From Paraburkholderia sp. FT54 (lineage in GTDB: Bacteria > Pseudomonadota > Gammaproteobacteria > Burkholderiales > Burkholderiaceae), in assembly GCF_031585635.1 (NCBI RefSeq), contig NZ_CP134196.1, forward strand, positions 682,001 to 746,000: a stretch of 64,000 nucleotides of DNA, given 5' to 3'. Shown one piece after another: positions 1 through 8,883 of this stretch (position 1 is the first letter of the stretch; each line of letters begins with the position of its first letter). The position numbers and the translations under genes are program-made. Under the pieces are notes generated by a model, which made no database searches, was not told the DNA's origin, and worked only from the letters and a program-made list of their open reading frames with translations.

Positions 1-2
1 TC

Positions 3-659
3 AGCTGCGAGCATCTGACGCGCCGCGTCACGCGAACCGAGTACGACGGCTCGATCACCGTGCTCGCCGACCGCTATCGCGGCAAGCGCTTCAATTCGCC
101 GAACGACGTGGTCGTGAAATCGGACGGCTCGATCTGGTTCAGCGATCCGACCTTCGGCATCGACGGTTTCTATGAGGGCGAGCGGCAGCAGTCGGAACTG
201 CCGGCGTGCGTGTACCGGGTCGACGGCCAATCCGGCGAAGTCACCGTCGTCGCCGACGACGTGCTGGGTCCCAACGGTTTGGCGTTCTCACCGGACGAGT
301 CGGTGCTGTACATCGTCGAATCGCGTGGCGAGCCGCGCAAAATCCGTGCGTTCGACGTCGGCGGCAACGGCGGCGCGCTGTCGAACAACCGCGTGCTGAT
401 CGACGCCGGCCCGGGCACGCCGGACGGCTTTCGCGTCGACGTCCACGGCAATCTGTGGTGCGGCTGGGGCATGGGCACCGACGAGCTTGACGGCGTGCGC
501 GTCTTCACGCCGCAAGGCGAGCCGCTCGGCCACATTGCGTTGCCGGAACGCTGCGCGAACGTGTGCTTCGGCGGGCGGCATCGCAACCGACTATTCATGG
601 CGGCGAGCCACGGCCTCTACTCGCTTTATGTGAATACCCAAGGCGTGCAAGGCGGCTAG
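3..659 (+). CDS. SMP-30/gluconolactonase family protein (5' end missing)
   Basis: The reading frame is open from the left edge, so the start codon lies outside the window; the visible C-terminal part is about 218 residues. It matches the SMP-30/gluconolactonase/LRE beta-propeller family. The motifs SPNDVVV, GPNGLAFSPDES and GTPDGFRVDVHGNLWCG carry the Asn, Asn and Asp that bind the divalent metal in this family. Members hydrolyse sugar 1,4- or 1,5-lactones to the free aldonic acids. Downstream lie an importer and an IlvD/Edd sugar-acid dehydratase, which fits a non-phosphorylative sugar oxidation pathway such as that for L-arabinose. The exact lactone cannot be told from the sequence. Confidence 0.88.
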   Translation, partial: SCEHLTRRVTRTEYDGSITVLADRYRGKRFNSPNDVVVKSDGSIWFSDPTFGIDGFYEGERQQSELPACVYRVDGQSGEVTVVADDVLGPNGLAFSPDESVLYIVESRGEPRKIRAFDVGGNGGALSNNRVLIDAGPGTPDGFRVDVHGNLWCGWGMGTDELDGVRVFTPQGEPLGHIALPERCANVCFGGRHRNRLFMAASHGLYSLYVNTQGVQGG

Positions 660-698
660 TTGCCTGACAAGTGGTCATCGGAGCGGATGAGTAGCTCC

Positions 699-770
699 GG
701 GTTTGCCCCTGGAAGCAGCGGGCAAACCTTTGAGCGGCAAGGATTCACCGCGAAAACGGCGGTTTTCGCG
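699..770. other. Two adjacent intergenic hairpins
   Basis: Between the lactonase gene and the next transport gene there are two perfect inverted repeats. The first pairs GGTTTGCCC at 700-708 with GGGCAAACC at 720-728 and is followed by only three T. The second pairs CGCGAAAAC at 749-757 with GTTTTCGCG at 762-770 around a 4-nt loop. The first may be a weak terminator for the lactonase gene; neither has a proper U-tract. Confidence 0.4.
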
Positions 771-796
771 AGCCCGGAGCCGTCACGAGTATTTGC

Positions 797-826
797 TTGA
801 CATCAGCTGTCCCGCTTCGCTATGTT
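797..826 (+). promoter_or_regulatory. Sigma-70-like promoter for the ABC transporter operon
   Basis: A consensus -35 TTGACA at 797-802 is followed after 18 bases by TATGTT at 821-826. It lies about 70 bases upstream of the solute-binding protein start at 899, after the two hairpins, so the transporter operon can be transcribed separately from the lactonase gene. This is a sequence match only. Confidence 0.55.
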
Positions 827-898
827 CCATTGGTAGAAAGACACCGCCCGCAGCGCATCCGACCGGCGGATTTCCATACCAAGAAGCGAGGAGACGCA

Positions 899-2068
899 AT
901 GACTGTTTCACACAGGTTGTCGCTCAGGCTGGTGTCCGTATGTCTCGCGGCGAGCGCCGCTTTCGCATCCGTCGCGCATGCGGCCGATCCGGTCACGCTC
1001 AATATCGTCGACGTGGCCGGCGACCTTCAACTCACGCAAAAGGGCTTCGAGGCCTTCAAGACGAAGTATCCGAACCTTGTCGCCAACCTCACTTTCACGA
1101 ACGCACCCGCTCCGCAGTTGCCCGGCAAGATCAAGGCGATGCAGGCCGCGGGCCGCTCCGACATCGATCTCGTGCTGACCGGCACCGACGCGCTCGCGGC
1201 CGGCATCGAACAGAGTCTGTGGATGAAGCTGCTGCCTGAGAACGCCGCGGTGTTCCCCGGCGTGCTCGACAAATATGCGCCGGGTCCGCGCAAGATGCAG
1301 GATCTCGCGCAAGGCTACGGGCTCGAAGTGGCATATATGCCCGCCGGTCCGCTGCTCGAATACAACCCCGCGAAAGTCACTGACCCGCCGAAAACACCCG
1401 AGCAATTGCTGCAATGGTGCAAGGCGCATCCCGACAAGCTGATCTATGCGCGGCCGGCCAATTCCGGTCCGGGCCGCACGTTCCTGATGGGCTTGCCCTA
1501 CATACTCGGCGACAAGGATCCGCAGGATCCGATTCACGGCTGGGACAAGACGTGGGCCTTCCTCAAGCAACTGAACGATTGCATTCCTTACTATCCGGGC
1601 GGCACGTCGGCGGTGATGAAGGAACTCGGCGAAGGCACGCGCGACATGACCGTGACGGTAACCGGCTGGGACATCAATCCGCGCGCGCTCGGTATCGTGC
1701 CCGCCGAATTTCGCGTACAGGCGTTCGACAACATGACGTGGGTGAACGACGCGCACTACATGGTGATTCCAAAGGGCGTGCCGAAGGAAAAGCTCGACGT
1801 GCTCTACAAGCTGATGAACTTCATGCTCGAGCCGGCGCAGCAGGCCATGACCTATGACGACGGCTATTTCTATCCCGGTCCTGCGATCAAGGGCGTGAGC
1901 GTCGAGCAGGCGCCCGCGCACAGCCAGGACGTGCTGAAGAAATACGGCCGGCCGGAGTACGCGAAACTGCTCGCCGAGCGTCCGCACGTATTGCCGCTGA
2001 ATGCCGCGGCGATGGTCGCGGCTTTCAAGAAATGGGACACCGAGGTCGGCGCGCAGAAGACCAAGTAG
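899..2068 (+). CDS. ABC transporter periplasmic solute-binding protein (family 1/Pot-Fbp type)
   Basis: The protein has 389 residues when started at the ATG at 899, which follows a good GCGAGGAG ribosome site; the longer open frame from 797 lacks one. The N-terminus is a classic Sec signal peptide with probable cleavage after AHA. The mature part resembles extracellular solute-binding proteins of the spermidine/putrescine, iron and 2-aminoethylphosphonate group. It is the first gene of a four-gene importer (binding protein, ATPase, two permeases) leading into a sugar-acid dehydratase. The neighbours suggest a sugar acid or related carboxylate as ligand, although the ABC subfamily is better known for polyamines and metals. 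The ligand is therefore open. Confidence 0.85.
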   Translation: MTVSHRLSLRLVSVCLAASAAFASVAHAADPVTLNIVDVAGDLQLTQKGFEAFKTKYPNLVANLTFTNAPAPQLPGKIKAMQAAGRSDIDLVLTGTDALAAGIEQSLWMKLLPENAAVFPGVLDKYAPGPRKMQDLAQGYGLEVAYMPAGPLLEYNPAKVTDPPKTPEQLLQWCKAHPDKLIYARPANSGPGRTFLMGLPYILGDKDPQDPIHGWDKTWAFLKQLNDCIPYYPGGTSAVMKELGEGTRDMTVTVTGWDINPRALGIVPAEFRVQAFDNMTWVNDAHYMVIPKGVPKEKLDVLYKLMNFMLEPAQQAMTYDDGYFYPGPAIKGVSVEQAPAHSQDVLKKYGRPEYAKLLAERPHVLPLNAAAMVAAFKKWDTEVGAQKTK

Positions 2069-2156
2069 CCTTCGCACCCGCCGTGCACGCACGCAGGCCG
2101 TCTCGATCCCACGCGATCTATGACGGCGCACGCCTCGCGCGTATCAGGAAACCGCC

Positions 2157-3236
2157 ATGAAGCATCACTTTGAACAGTTGCGGCTCGATTCGGTGAGCCG
2201 CAGTTTCACGAATGCGGAAGGCCAGGCAATCGCGGCGCTGCGCGGCCTCGATCTGACCATTCAACGGGGCGAGTTCATCGCGTTGCTGGGGCCTTCCGGT
2301 TGCGGCAAATCGACGGCGCTCAATTGCATCGCCGGGTTGCAGCCGTTGAGCGGCGGCGGCATCTGGCTCGACGACAAACGCATCGACGTGCTGCCGCCGG
2401 AGAAGCGCGGCTTCGGCATGGTGTTTCAGAACTACGCGCTGTTTCCTCATATGAGCGTGCTCGAGAACGTCGGCTTCGGTTTGAAAATGCGCGGCGTCGC
2501 CAGGAGTGAAGCCATTCGCCGCGCGCGCGAAGCATTGCAGCTCGTGCAACTGGTCGGGCATGAACGTAAACTGCCTGGCCAGTTGTCCGGCGGCCAGCAG
2601 CAGCGCGTGGCGATCGCGCGCGCGATCGTGATCGAGCCGCCGCTGATTCTGATGGACGAACCGCTGTCGAATCTCGATACCAAGCTCCGAATCGAAATGC
2701 GCGCGGAGATTCGCCGTATCCATAGCCAGCTCGAGCGCGCAACGCTGTACGTGACGCACGATCAGGACGAAGCGCTATCCATGGCCGACCGCATCGTCGT
2801 GATGAGGGAGGGCGTGGTGCAGCAGGTCGCCACGCCGAAAGAGGTCTATACGCGGCCGCAGAATCTGCATGTCGCGCGCTTCATGGGCTATCGCAACGTG
2901 GCCGAATTCGAGCTCGAAGGCACGCAGGGCGAAGGCGTGCTGGTGAGCGCGAACGGTGTGCGACTGCTCGGCACGCCGATGGCCGGCTTCAACAGCAAGC
3001 GCGTGAGCGTCGCGCTGCGTCCCGAGGACATGGAGCGCGCCGTGCCCGGTGCGGAGAATACCTTCGACGCGTTGGTGACGACCGTCGAATACGGCGGCCG
3101 CGATTCGCTGCTGCGCGTGAAGACCGCGTTCGGCGATATCTGGGCGCGCGTCGGCGGAGAATTCGCGGAAGGCGAGCGCATCAGCTTGCGCGTGCCGCCC
3201 TCGCGCACGCTCGTCTACGACGCTGAGGCGGCATGA
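2157..3236 (+). CDS. ABC transporter ATP-binding protein (PotA/UgpC-like)
   Basis: This 359-residue importer ATPase has Walker A GPSGCGKST near residues 46-54, a Q-loop in VFQNYALFPHMS, the signature LSGGQQQRV, and Walker B LILMDEP followed by the H-loop VTHDQDEA. After about residue 240 there is a TOBE-like C-terminal extension, as in PotA, FbpC and UgpC. It energises uptake through the two permeases encoded directly downstream. Its last codons overlap the next start (ATGA), so the genes are translationally coupled. Confidence 0.93.
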   Translation: MKHHFEQLRLDSVSRSFTNAEGQAIAALRGLDLTIQRGEFIALLGPSGCGKSTALNCIAGLQPLSGGGIWLDDKRIDVLPPEKRGFGMVFQNYALFPHMSVLENVGFGLKMRGVARSEAIRRAREALQLVQLVGHERKLPGQLSGGQQQRVAIARAIVIEPPLILMDEPLSNLDTKLRIEMRAEIRRIHSQLERATLYVTHDQDEALSMADRIVVMREGVVQQVATPKEVYTRPQNLHVARFMGYRNVAEFELEGTQGEGVLVSANGVRLLGTPMAGFNSKRVSVALRPEDMERAVPGAENTFDALVTTVEYGGRDSLLRVKTAFGDIWARVGGEFAEGERISLRVPPSRTLVYDAEAA

Positions 3237-4111
3237 ACACGCCCACGCTGTCGCCGCCGCTCGCGCCGCGCGACGCCAAGGCGTGGCTCGTCGCGCCGGC
3301 GTTGCTCTTCATTGTCGCGTTGTTCATCTATCCGTTCGCGTATGGTCTGGTGCTGTCGTTCCGGCCGATGAACGGCGGCGGTTTGTGGGCCAACTATCTG
3401 ACGTTCTTCACCGACACGTCGATGTGGCCGACGATTCTCGTCACGCTCAAGCTCGCGGTGCCCGCCACGCTCATCAACGTGGGCGTCTCGGTGCCGGTGG
3501 CGTTCGCACTGCGCCGCTACTCGCGCTATCAGAAGTTCGTCACGACGCTGCTGGTGATTCCCGTGACCCTCGGCACCGTGTTGATCGCCGACGGCATGCT
3601 CACGTACTTCGGCCCGAACGGCTGGTTTCCGCAAGCGCTGCAGGGCCTGCATCTCTATACGCATGAAGTGCGCCTCACGCATAACTTCTGGGGCGTGCTG
3701 ATCTCGCTGATCGTGTCGGGTTTTCCGTTTGCGTTTCTGTTGACGCTGTCGTATGTGACCGGCATCGACCCGACGCTCGCGGCCGCGGCGGCGACGCTCG
3801 GCGCGAGTCCGTGGCAGCAGTTTCGCCGCATCTATCTGCCGCTGCTGGTGCCGGGCTTGACGATGGCGACGTGTCTGTCGTTCGTGCAGGCGTTTTCGGT
3901 GTTTCCATCGGCGGTGCTGCTCGGCGCGCCTGCCGGCCCAACGCGGGTGATGTCGATCGCCGCCGCCGAAGCCGCGTTTGAAAGCTACGACTATTCGCTG
4001 GCGTCCGCGATCGCGATGGTGATGGGCTTCGTGCAGTTGCTGGTGGTCGCCGCGCTGCTCGGCGCGCGCCGCTTCTTCTACAGCGGTCCGGCAACGGGAG
4101 GCAAAGGCTGA
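3233..4111 (+). CDS. ABC transporter permease, first subunit
   Basis: A 292-residue inner-membrane permease with about six hydrophobic segments. It carries the cytoplasmic EAA-type loop that contacts the ATPase, visible as AAAAATLGASPWQQFRRIYLP around residues 183-203. Family resemblance is to PotB/ThiP-type BPD_transp_1 permeases. The start ATG overlaps the stop of the ATPase gene by four bases, and its own stop overlaps the next permease by one base (TGATG), so the two permeases form a heterodimer made from one message. Confidence 0.92.
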   Translation: MNTPTLSPPLAPRDAKAWLVAPALLFIVALFIYPFAYGLVLSFRPMNGGGLWANYLTFFTDTSMWPTILVTLKLAVPATLINVGVSVPVAFALRRYSRYQKFVTTLLVIPVTLGTVLIADGMLTYFGPNGWFPQALQGLHLYTHEVRLTHNFWGVLISLIVSGFPFAFLLTLSYVTGIDPTLAAAAATLGASPWQQFRRIYLPLLVPGLTMATCLSFVQAFSVFPSAVLLGAPAGPTRVMSIAAAEAAFESYDYSLASAIAMVMGFVQLLVVAALLGARRFFYSGPATGGKG

Positions 4112-5040
4112 TGACGACCGAGCATCGCGCGGCGCAGCCATCGTGGTCGGCGAGCGCATCGAAAGATCAGGATGACGGCGCGCGTGAGCCGGACAAGCGC
4201 GTCAGGCAGCGCGCCAGCGTGCCGGGCCGCGTCTGGCGCGTGCTGGTGTGGGGCGCGATGGTGTTCTTCCTCGTCAACGTGGTGCTGCTGATCGCGACGG
4301 TCGCGGTCAATTCGGTGGCGACGCGCTGGTTCGGCACGTTGTTGCCGCAAGGCTTCACGCTGCACTGGTATGCGCAGGCATGGAGCGACTTCCAGTTGGC
4401 GAGCGTGCTGTGGGTGACCGTCGAAGTGGTCGGTGCAGTGGTGCTGCTGTCGGTCCTGCTCGGCGTGCCGGCGGCGTACGCGCTCGCGCGTGTGCAATTT
4501 CCAGGCAAGCGCATCGCCATGCTGATCTTCCTGTTGCCGCTGATGGTGCCGCCCGTGACCTACGGCATTCCCATGGCGACGGTAATGTACAAGGTCGGAC
4601 TCGCCGGCACGCTGAGCGGCGTGATTCTTGCGAACCTCGTGCCCGCACTGCCGTTCGTGATTCTCGTGATGACGCCGTTCATCGAACAGATCGATCCCAA
4701 TCTCGAAGCGGCGGCGCGCATTTTCGGCGCCAATACGTTCCGCTATTTCCGCTACGTACTGCTGCCGCTGCTCGTGCCCGGCATGCTGGCGGCGGCCTTG
4801 CTGGTGCTCGTGCGCACCATCGGCATGTTCGAGCTGACTTTTTTCACCGCGGGCCCCGCCACGCAAACGCTCGTGGTCGCTCTGTACTACGCTGTATTTT
4901 CAACCGGCGTGCGCGCGCCGCAATCGATCGATGCGATGGCGATGATCTACATGGCGATCACGCTGATCTGGGTGCTGATCGCACTGCAATTCGTGAGCCC
5001 GACGCAGATCGTGTCGCGCGTGAAGGAGCAGAAGCGCTGA
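4111..5040 (+). CDS. ABC transporter permease, second subunit
   Basis: A 309-residue permease of the PotC type. A charged cytoplasmic N-terminus of about 45 residues precedes the first membrane segment. The EAA loop is visible as EAAARIFGANTFRYFRYVLLP near residues 200-220. It completes the importer started at 899. The hydrophilic N-terminal tail is longer than in typical PotC proteins, so an internal start is possible, but the TGATG coupling with the previous stop supports the start given. Confidence 0.9.
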   Translation: MTTEHRAAQPSWSASASKDQDDGAREPDKRVRQRASVPGRVWRVLVWGAMVFFLVNVVLLIATVAVNSVATRWFGTLLPQGFTLHWYAQAWSDFQLASVLWVTVEVVGAVVLLSVLLGVPAAYALARVQFPGKRIAMLIFLLPLMVPPVTYGIPMATVMYKVGLAGTLSGVILANLVPALPFVILVMTPFIEQIDPNLEAAARIFGANTFRYFRYVLLPLLVPGMLAAALLVLVRTIGMFELTFFTAGPATQTLVVALYYAVFSTGVRAPQSIDAMAMIYMAITLIWVLIALQFVSPTQIVSRVKEQKR

Positions 5041-5085
5041 AGCACGTCCCGAGGGAAGTCCCTTGAGGGACCGCGAAAAGACACC

Positions 5086-6849
5086 GTGGAGCAGACGTTG
5101 ACGAAGAGAAAGAAACCCGAGGAACTGCGCAGCCACCGCTGGTACGGCGTGAACGATCTGCGCTCGTTCGGCCATCGCTCGCGCACCGCGCAGATGGGCT
5201 ACGACCGCGAGGAGTACGCCGGCAAACCGGTGATTGCGATTCTCAACACGTGGAGCGAGATCAACGCGTGTCATACGCACTTCAAGCAGCGTGTCGAGGA
5301 AGTGAAACGCGGCATCTGGCAGGCCGGCGGCTTTCCGGTCGAGCTACCGGTGCAGACACTCTCCGAGCCGTTCCAGAAGCCCACCACGATGCTGTACCGC
5401 AATTTCCTCGCCATGGAAGCCGAAGAAACGCTGCGCTCCTATCCCGCCGACGGCGTCGTGTTGATGGGCGGCTGCGACAAGACTACGCCGGCTTTGCTGA
5501 TGGGCGCGATCTCGATGGACCTGCCGGCGATCTTTCTGCCCGCTGGCCCGATGTTGCGCGGAAACTGGAATGGCGTGACGCTCGGTTCCGGTTCCGACTC
5601 GTGGAAGTACTGGGCCGAACTGCGCGCGGGAACGATCACGCAAGATGACTGGCAAGGTATCGAAGGCGGCATTGCGCGTTCGCCGGGGCACTGCATGACC
5701 ATGGGCACCGCATCGACCATGACGAGCGCGGCCGAAGCGCTCGGCTTCACGCTGCCCGGTTTCGCATCGATTCCCGCGGCGGATTCCCGTCATGCGCAAA
5801 TGGCGGCGAAAACCGGCATGCGCATCGTCGAGATGGTGTGGGAGGACCTCAAGCCTTCAGACCTGCTTACCGCCGGTTCCGTCGACAACGCCGTGACCAC
5901 GTGCCTCGCGCTGTCCGGTTCGACCAACGCGATCGTGCACATGATCGCGCTCGCGCGCCGCGCCGGCATCGAACTGACACTCGATCGCTACGACGACATC
6001 TCGCGCCGCACGCCGGTGCTGGCGAACGTTCGCCCGACCGGCGCGTATCTGATGGAGGACTTTTTCTACGCGGGCGGTTTGCGTGCTTTGCTCGCCGAAC
6101 TGGGCGAGTTGATCGACCGATCGCAGAAGACCGTCAACGGCCGCACGCTCGGTGAGAATCTCGAAGGCGCGGAGATTTTCAACGACGAGGTCATTCGTCG
6201 GCGTGACAAGCCGCTTCTGCCTAACAGTGGCCTTGCAGTGCTACGCGGGAACATTGCGCCCGACGGCGCCGTGATCAAACCCGGCGCAGCCGAGCCGCAT
6301 CTGCTCGTGCACACCGGCCGCGCGGTGGTGTTCAAGGACTACAACGACATGGCCGCGTGCATCGACGACGAGACGCTCGACATCGACGAGACCTGTGTGA
6401 TCGTGCTTCAGCATGCCGGGCCGGTCGGTGCTCCGGGGATGCCTGAATGGGGGCAGTTACCCATACCGCGCAAGTTGCTGCAAAAAGGTGTGCGCGATAT
6501 GGTGCGTATATCGGATGCACGGATGAGCGGGACGAGCTACGGCGCGTGCGTGCTGCATGTCGCGCCGGAGTCGTTCATCGGCGGACCGTTTGCGCTGGTG
6601 GAGAGCGGCGACATGATCGAGCTCGACGTCCCGCAGCGCAAACTCAATCTACTGGTGACAGACGAGGAGTTCGCGCGCCGCAAGGCCGCGTGGGTCAAGC
6701 CGGCGCCGCGTTTCACGCGCGGCTACGGCGCAATGCATCAGGTGCATGTGATGCAGGCGAATCAAGGCTGCGATTTCGACTTCCTGCAACGCGGCGGCGC
6801 GCACACATCGCCGGATGCGGACGCCAGGGGCGAGCCGGAGATTCACTGA
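5086..6849 (+). CDS. araC: IlvD/Edd family dehydratase, probably L-arabonate (sugar-acid) dehydratase
   Basis: 587 residues from a GTG start 45 bases after the last permease gene. The IlvD/Edd family dehydrates dihydroxy acids and aldonic acids with an Fe-S cluster and Mg2+. Cysteines Cys62 (INACHTH), Cys130 ([11 protein letters not shown]) and Cys203 (GHCMTMG) sit where the [2Fe-2S] ligands of pentonate dehydratases lie, and the active-site loop [20 protein letters not shown] is intact. Length and motifs fit the L-arabonate dehydratase subgroup better than IlvD (dihydroxy-acid) or Edd (6-phosphogluconate). With the lactonase and importer upstream it would convert an aldonate to a 2-keto-3-deoxy acid. 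Substrate choice within the subgroup is inferred. The symbol follows the pentonate dehydratase usage, not the regulator AraC. Confidence 0.85.
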   Translation: MEQTLTKRKKPEELRSHRWYGVNDLRSFGHRSRTAQMGYDREEYAGKPVIAILNTWSEINACHTHFKQRVEEVKRGIWQAGGFPVELPVQTLSEPFQKPTTMLYRNFLAMEAEETLRSYPADGVVLMGGCDKTTPALLMGAISMDLPAIFLPAGPMLRGNWNGVTLGSGSDSWKYWAELRAGTITQDDWQGIEGGIARSPGHCMTMGTASTMTSAAEALGFTLPGFASIPAADSRHAQMAAKTGMRIVEMVWEDLKPSDLLTAGSVDNAVTTCLALSGSTNAIVHMIALARRAGIELTLDRYDDISRRTPVLANVRPTGAYLMEDFFYAGGLRALLAELGELIDRSQKTVNGRTLGENLEGAEIFNDEVIRRRDKPLLPNSGLAVLRGNIAPDGAVIKPGAAEPHLLVHTGRAVVFKDYNDMAACIDDETLDIDETCVIVLQHAGPVGAPGMPEWGQLPIPRKLLQKGVRDMVRISDARMSGTSYGACVLHVAPESFIGGPFALVESGDMIELDVPQRKLNLLVTDEEFARRKAAWVKPAPRFTRGYGAMHQVHVMQANQGCDFDFLQRGGAHTSPDADARGEPEIH

Positions 6850-6925
6850 GTTACCGAGGCTGTCCGGAGAGTGACGCAGCCGCCGTAGAGCGTGACACCG
6901 CCGGGAAGGCCGCATCGCGTGAATT

Positions 6926-7531
6926 TCAATATCCCACGCGATACACGCGGCCGGTCTGCGCGCCTTCCACGCTGCGCAGATAGGCCATCGCCGCGCGCTG
7001 GGCTGTCACCGGTTCGAAGCCACGGAAGTAGGGCGCATAAGCGTCCATTGCTTCGGTGAGCACGGTCGGGCTCACCAGGTTGATGCGAATGCCGCGCGGC
7101 AATTCGATCGCCGCGCCACGCACGAAACCTTCGAGCGCCAGATTGACGGTGGTCGCGCTCGCGCCTTGCAGAATCGGTTCGTCTGCGAGGATGCCGCTCG
7201 TCAGTGTGAACGAGCCGCCGTCGTTCACGTACTGCTGAGCCGCGAGCACCACGTTGATCTGGCCCATCAGCTTGTCGCGCAGGCCGACCCAGAACTGTTC
7301 GATGCTCATGTCGGGCAGCGGACCGAAATGCACCTTGCCGGTCGTGGTGACGACGCCGTCCACTTTGCCGATCTCGCTAAAGAGCCGCTCGACACTCACC
7401 GGGTCGGTGCTGTCGACGTGATACTGCCCACGCGTTGCGCCCACTTCGATCACTTCATGGCGCGCTTTCAGTTCCGCGCTCACCGCCTGGCCCAGCGTGC
7501 CGGTGGCGCCGATCACGACGATCTTTTTCAT
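6926..7531 (-). CDS. Short-chain dehydrogenase/reductase-like protein without the usual catalytic Tyr/Lys
   Basis: 201 residues with an SDR-type Rossmann nucleotide motif VIGATGTLGQ (residues 6-15). The Ser of the usual triad may be Ser112 (LTSGILADEP), but the segment where YxxxK is expected reads GASATTVNLALEGF, with no Tyr or Lys. It belongs with a small group of about 200-residue SDR-like proteins found as short chain dehydrogenases in proteobacteria. It converges on the dehydratase gene and is not part of that operon. It could bind NAD(P)H without classic SDR catalysis; no substrate can be proposed. Confidence 0.8.
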   Translation of the reverse strand: MKKIVVIGATGTLGQAVSAELKARHEVIEVGATRGQYHVDSTDPVSVERLFSEIGKVDGVVTTTGKVHFGPLPDMSIEQFWVGLRDKLMGQINVVLAAQQYVNDGGSFTLTSGILADEPILQGASATTVNLALEGFVRGAAIELPRGIRINLVSPTVLTEAMDAYAPYFRGFEPVTAQRAAMAYLRSVEGAQTGRVYRVGY

Positions 7532-7639
7532 TTGCTGCTCCGTTGAGGGTTGACGTGCCGTCGATTCTGCCCGCGTTCATCAGAAGGAAAAAGCCGCTTC
7601 CACGTTTAGGTCCTGCAACCCTGAGTTTCTAATCGGCGT

Positions 7640-7674
7640 AAAAGCGCGCACCGTGAGTCAAACGGTGCGCGCTT
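7640..7674 (-). terminator. Intrinsic terminator of the 7748-8203 gene
   Basis: A perfect 13-bp inverted repeat pairs AAGCGCGCACCGT (7642-7654) with ACGGTGCGCGCTT (7662-7674). Read on the minus strand it is followed by TTTT, so it can end transcription of the hypothetical gene at 7748-8203. The U-tract is short. Confidence 0.65.
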
Positions 7675-7747
7675 CGCAATACACGGATTAATTGGGGCCC
7701 GCGTATGAATTCAAACGCGAACCCAAATGCAGACACTGCGCAAATGT

Positions 7748-8203
7748 TTATTTCGCCCGATGTAATTCGATCAGACGGGTGGGCCGCAAATGATTAAGGG
7801 CGTAATGAATGCGGCCGCGTTCCTGACGACTGCCCACGGGGCGCGGATCGTCATACTGATGATCCGCTGAATACGCGCCCTGCGGCGCGACCATGCCTTT
7901 GTCGATCACCGTGTAGCCCGGCTCGAGCGCCAGCAGCAGATGGTTGCCGCCAACCCGGCTGTCGAAGCCGGCCATGCCGTCGAGCGACTCGGGCACGCTG
8001 TTCGTGAGGGTCGCATTGCTCGTGGTGATTTCGTCGGGCGAGATCGGGCTGTGGCCCGCAATGCGGGCAGCTTCGAGATTCTTGCCGTCGGTGTCGACGG
8101 TGCTGTCGTGGGTGCGGTCGTTGTGCAGTTCCGCCGAATGCGGGCCGCGAGTGGCCGATGTCTGGTTCGCGTCTGCTGGCTTGTTGATATCGCTGTTCAT
8201 CAT
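7748..8203 (-). CDS. Hypothetical protein
   Basis: 151 residues, hydrophilic, with no signal peptide and no membrane segment. An AAGGAG ribosome site lies just upstream of the tandem ATGATG start, so translation may begin at 8203 or one codon later. The N-terminal 60 residues are rich in Asp, Asn, Thr and Ser and look disordered; the rest contains short hydrophobic strands (NHLLLALEPGYTVIDKGMV). I do not recognise the family. A strong hairpin follows the gene, and a 320-base non-coding stretch precedes it, so it is probably a single transcription unit. Confidence 0.65.
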   Translation of the reverse strand: MMNSDINKPADANQTSATRGPHSAELHNDRTHDSTVDTDGKNLEAARIAGHSPISPDEITTSNATLTNSVPESLDGMAGFDSRVGGNHLLLALEPGYTVIDKGMVAPQGAYSADHQYDDPRPVGSRQERGRIHYALNHLRPTRLIELHRAK

Positions 8204-8523
8204 GCGTTCTCCTTTGAAGAGGACATGGTGTGACGTGCAGCAAAACCCGTTCCGCCTCGCACAAACCCTGATTCACCTGCTCGCACTGCGCTTTGTCCGC
8301 GGTTGCATGCGCAGTTGCATGTGAAGGTATTCGGCTGGCGATTGCGTCCGCGATTCTTTTCGTTTTTTTTTAATGGACGCGCATTTTCTACAGAGTATGA
8401 TCTTACTCCGACGAGCGAAGCGCGTTTAAATTGACGACATTCGGTCCGACTATTTCTTGATGGTCGGCGGGCACCGTCTGCGCCACTCAAAACATTTTAC
8501 GGGGCCGTCAGGGCGGGTGACAC
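8204..8523. other. 320-base intergenic region between divergent hypothetical genes
   Basis: No gene is supported here. The stretch contains two close copies of GTTGCATG near 8303-8320, a run of nine T at about 8363-8371 with no hairpin before it, and an AT-richer part toward 8430 with TTGACG at 8431-8436 that lacks a well-spaced -10 box. It presumably carries the promoters of the two flanking genes, which point away from each other. Confidence 0.4.
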
Positions 8524-8757
8524 ATGCACTTCGATGCTGCATTCACACATCGCGGCTATTTGTTGAATTGCGCGCCGGCGCGCGCGGTCGATGGCACTTG
8601 GCAACCTTACGTGGTCATCTCCCGCTCGAGCGACGGCGAACTGGTCGCCAACCGTTTTTTCCCCACTGACTTGCGCTTTCGCGACGAAGCGGCCGCCATC
8701 GCCCATGCGCGCGATTGGGCGGTGCGCTGGATCGACGCGAGCAGCGTGACCATCTGA
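8524..8757 (+). CDS. Small conserved-looking hypothetical protein
   Basis: 77 residues starting with MHFDAAFTHRGYLLNC. The codon pattern has the strong GC third position of genuine genes here. The sequence has alternating beta-type strands, a Phe-Phe-Pro turn (NRFFPTDLRF) and an amphipathic helix (DEAAAIAHARDWAVRWI). It resembles short single-domain proteins common in Burkholderia genomes, but I cannot name a family. No signal peptide is present. It stands alone between the intergenic region and the serine acetyltransferase gene. Confidence 0.65.
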   Translation: MHFDAAFTHRGYLLNCAPARAVDGTWQPYVVISRSSDGELVANRFFPTDLRFRDEAAAIAHARDWAVRWIDASSVTI

Positions 8758-8883
8758 GCGCCTCCGGCGCGCCATGCCGCATATGCCGCGCCGTCGCGCG
8801 GCGCTGCGCGAGCCGCGGCAAAACGCGGTAATCTCTCCACATAATCACTTCGAACCGTGCTCACTGCGCGGCGCTGTCCTTTT

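Noticed and set aside
908..2131. Open frame of 407 codons on the minus strand opposite the solute-binding protein gene
   Set aside because: Opposite a gene with a clean signal peptide, ribosome site and promoter; no domain is recognisable in the antisense product.
8431..8457. TTGACG followed by TATTTC as a promoter for the gene at 8524
   Set aside because: The spacing is only 14 bases, too short for a sigma-70 promoter.
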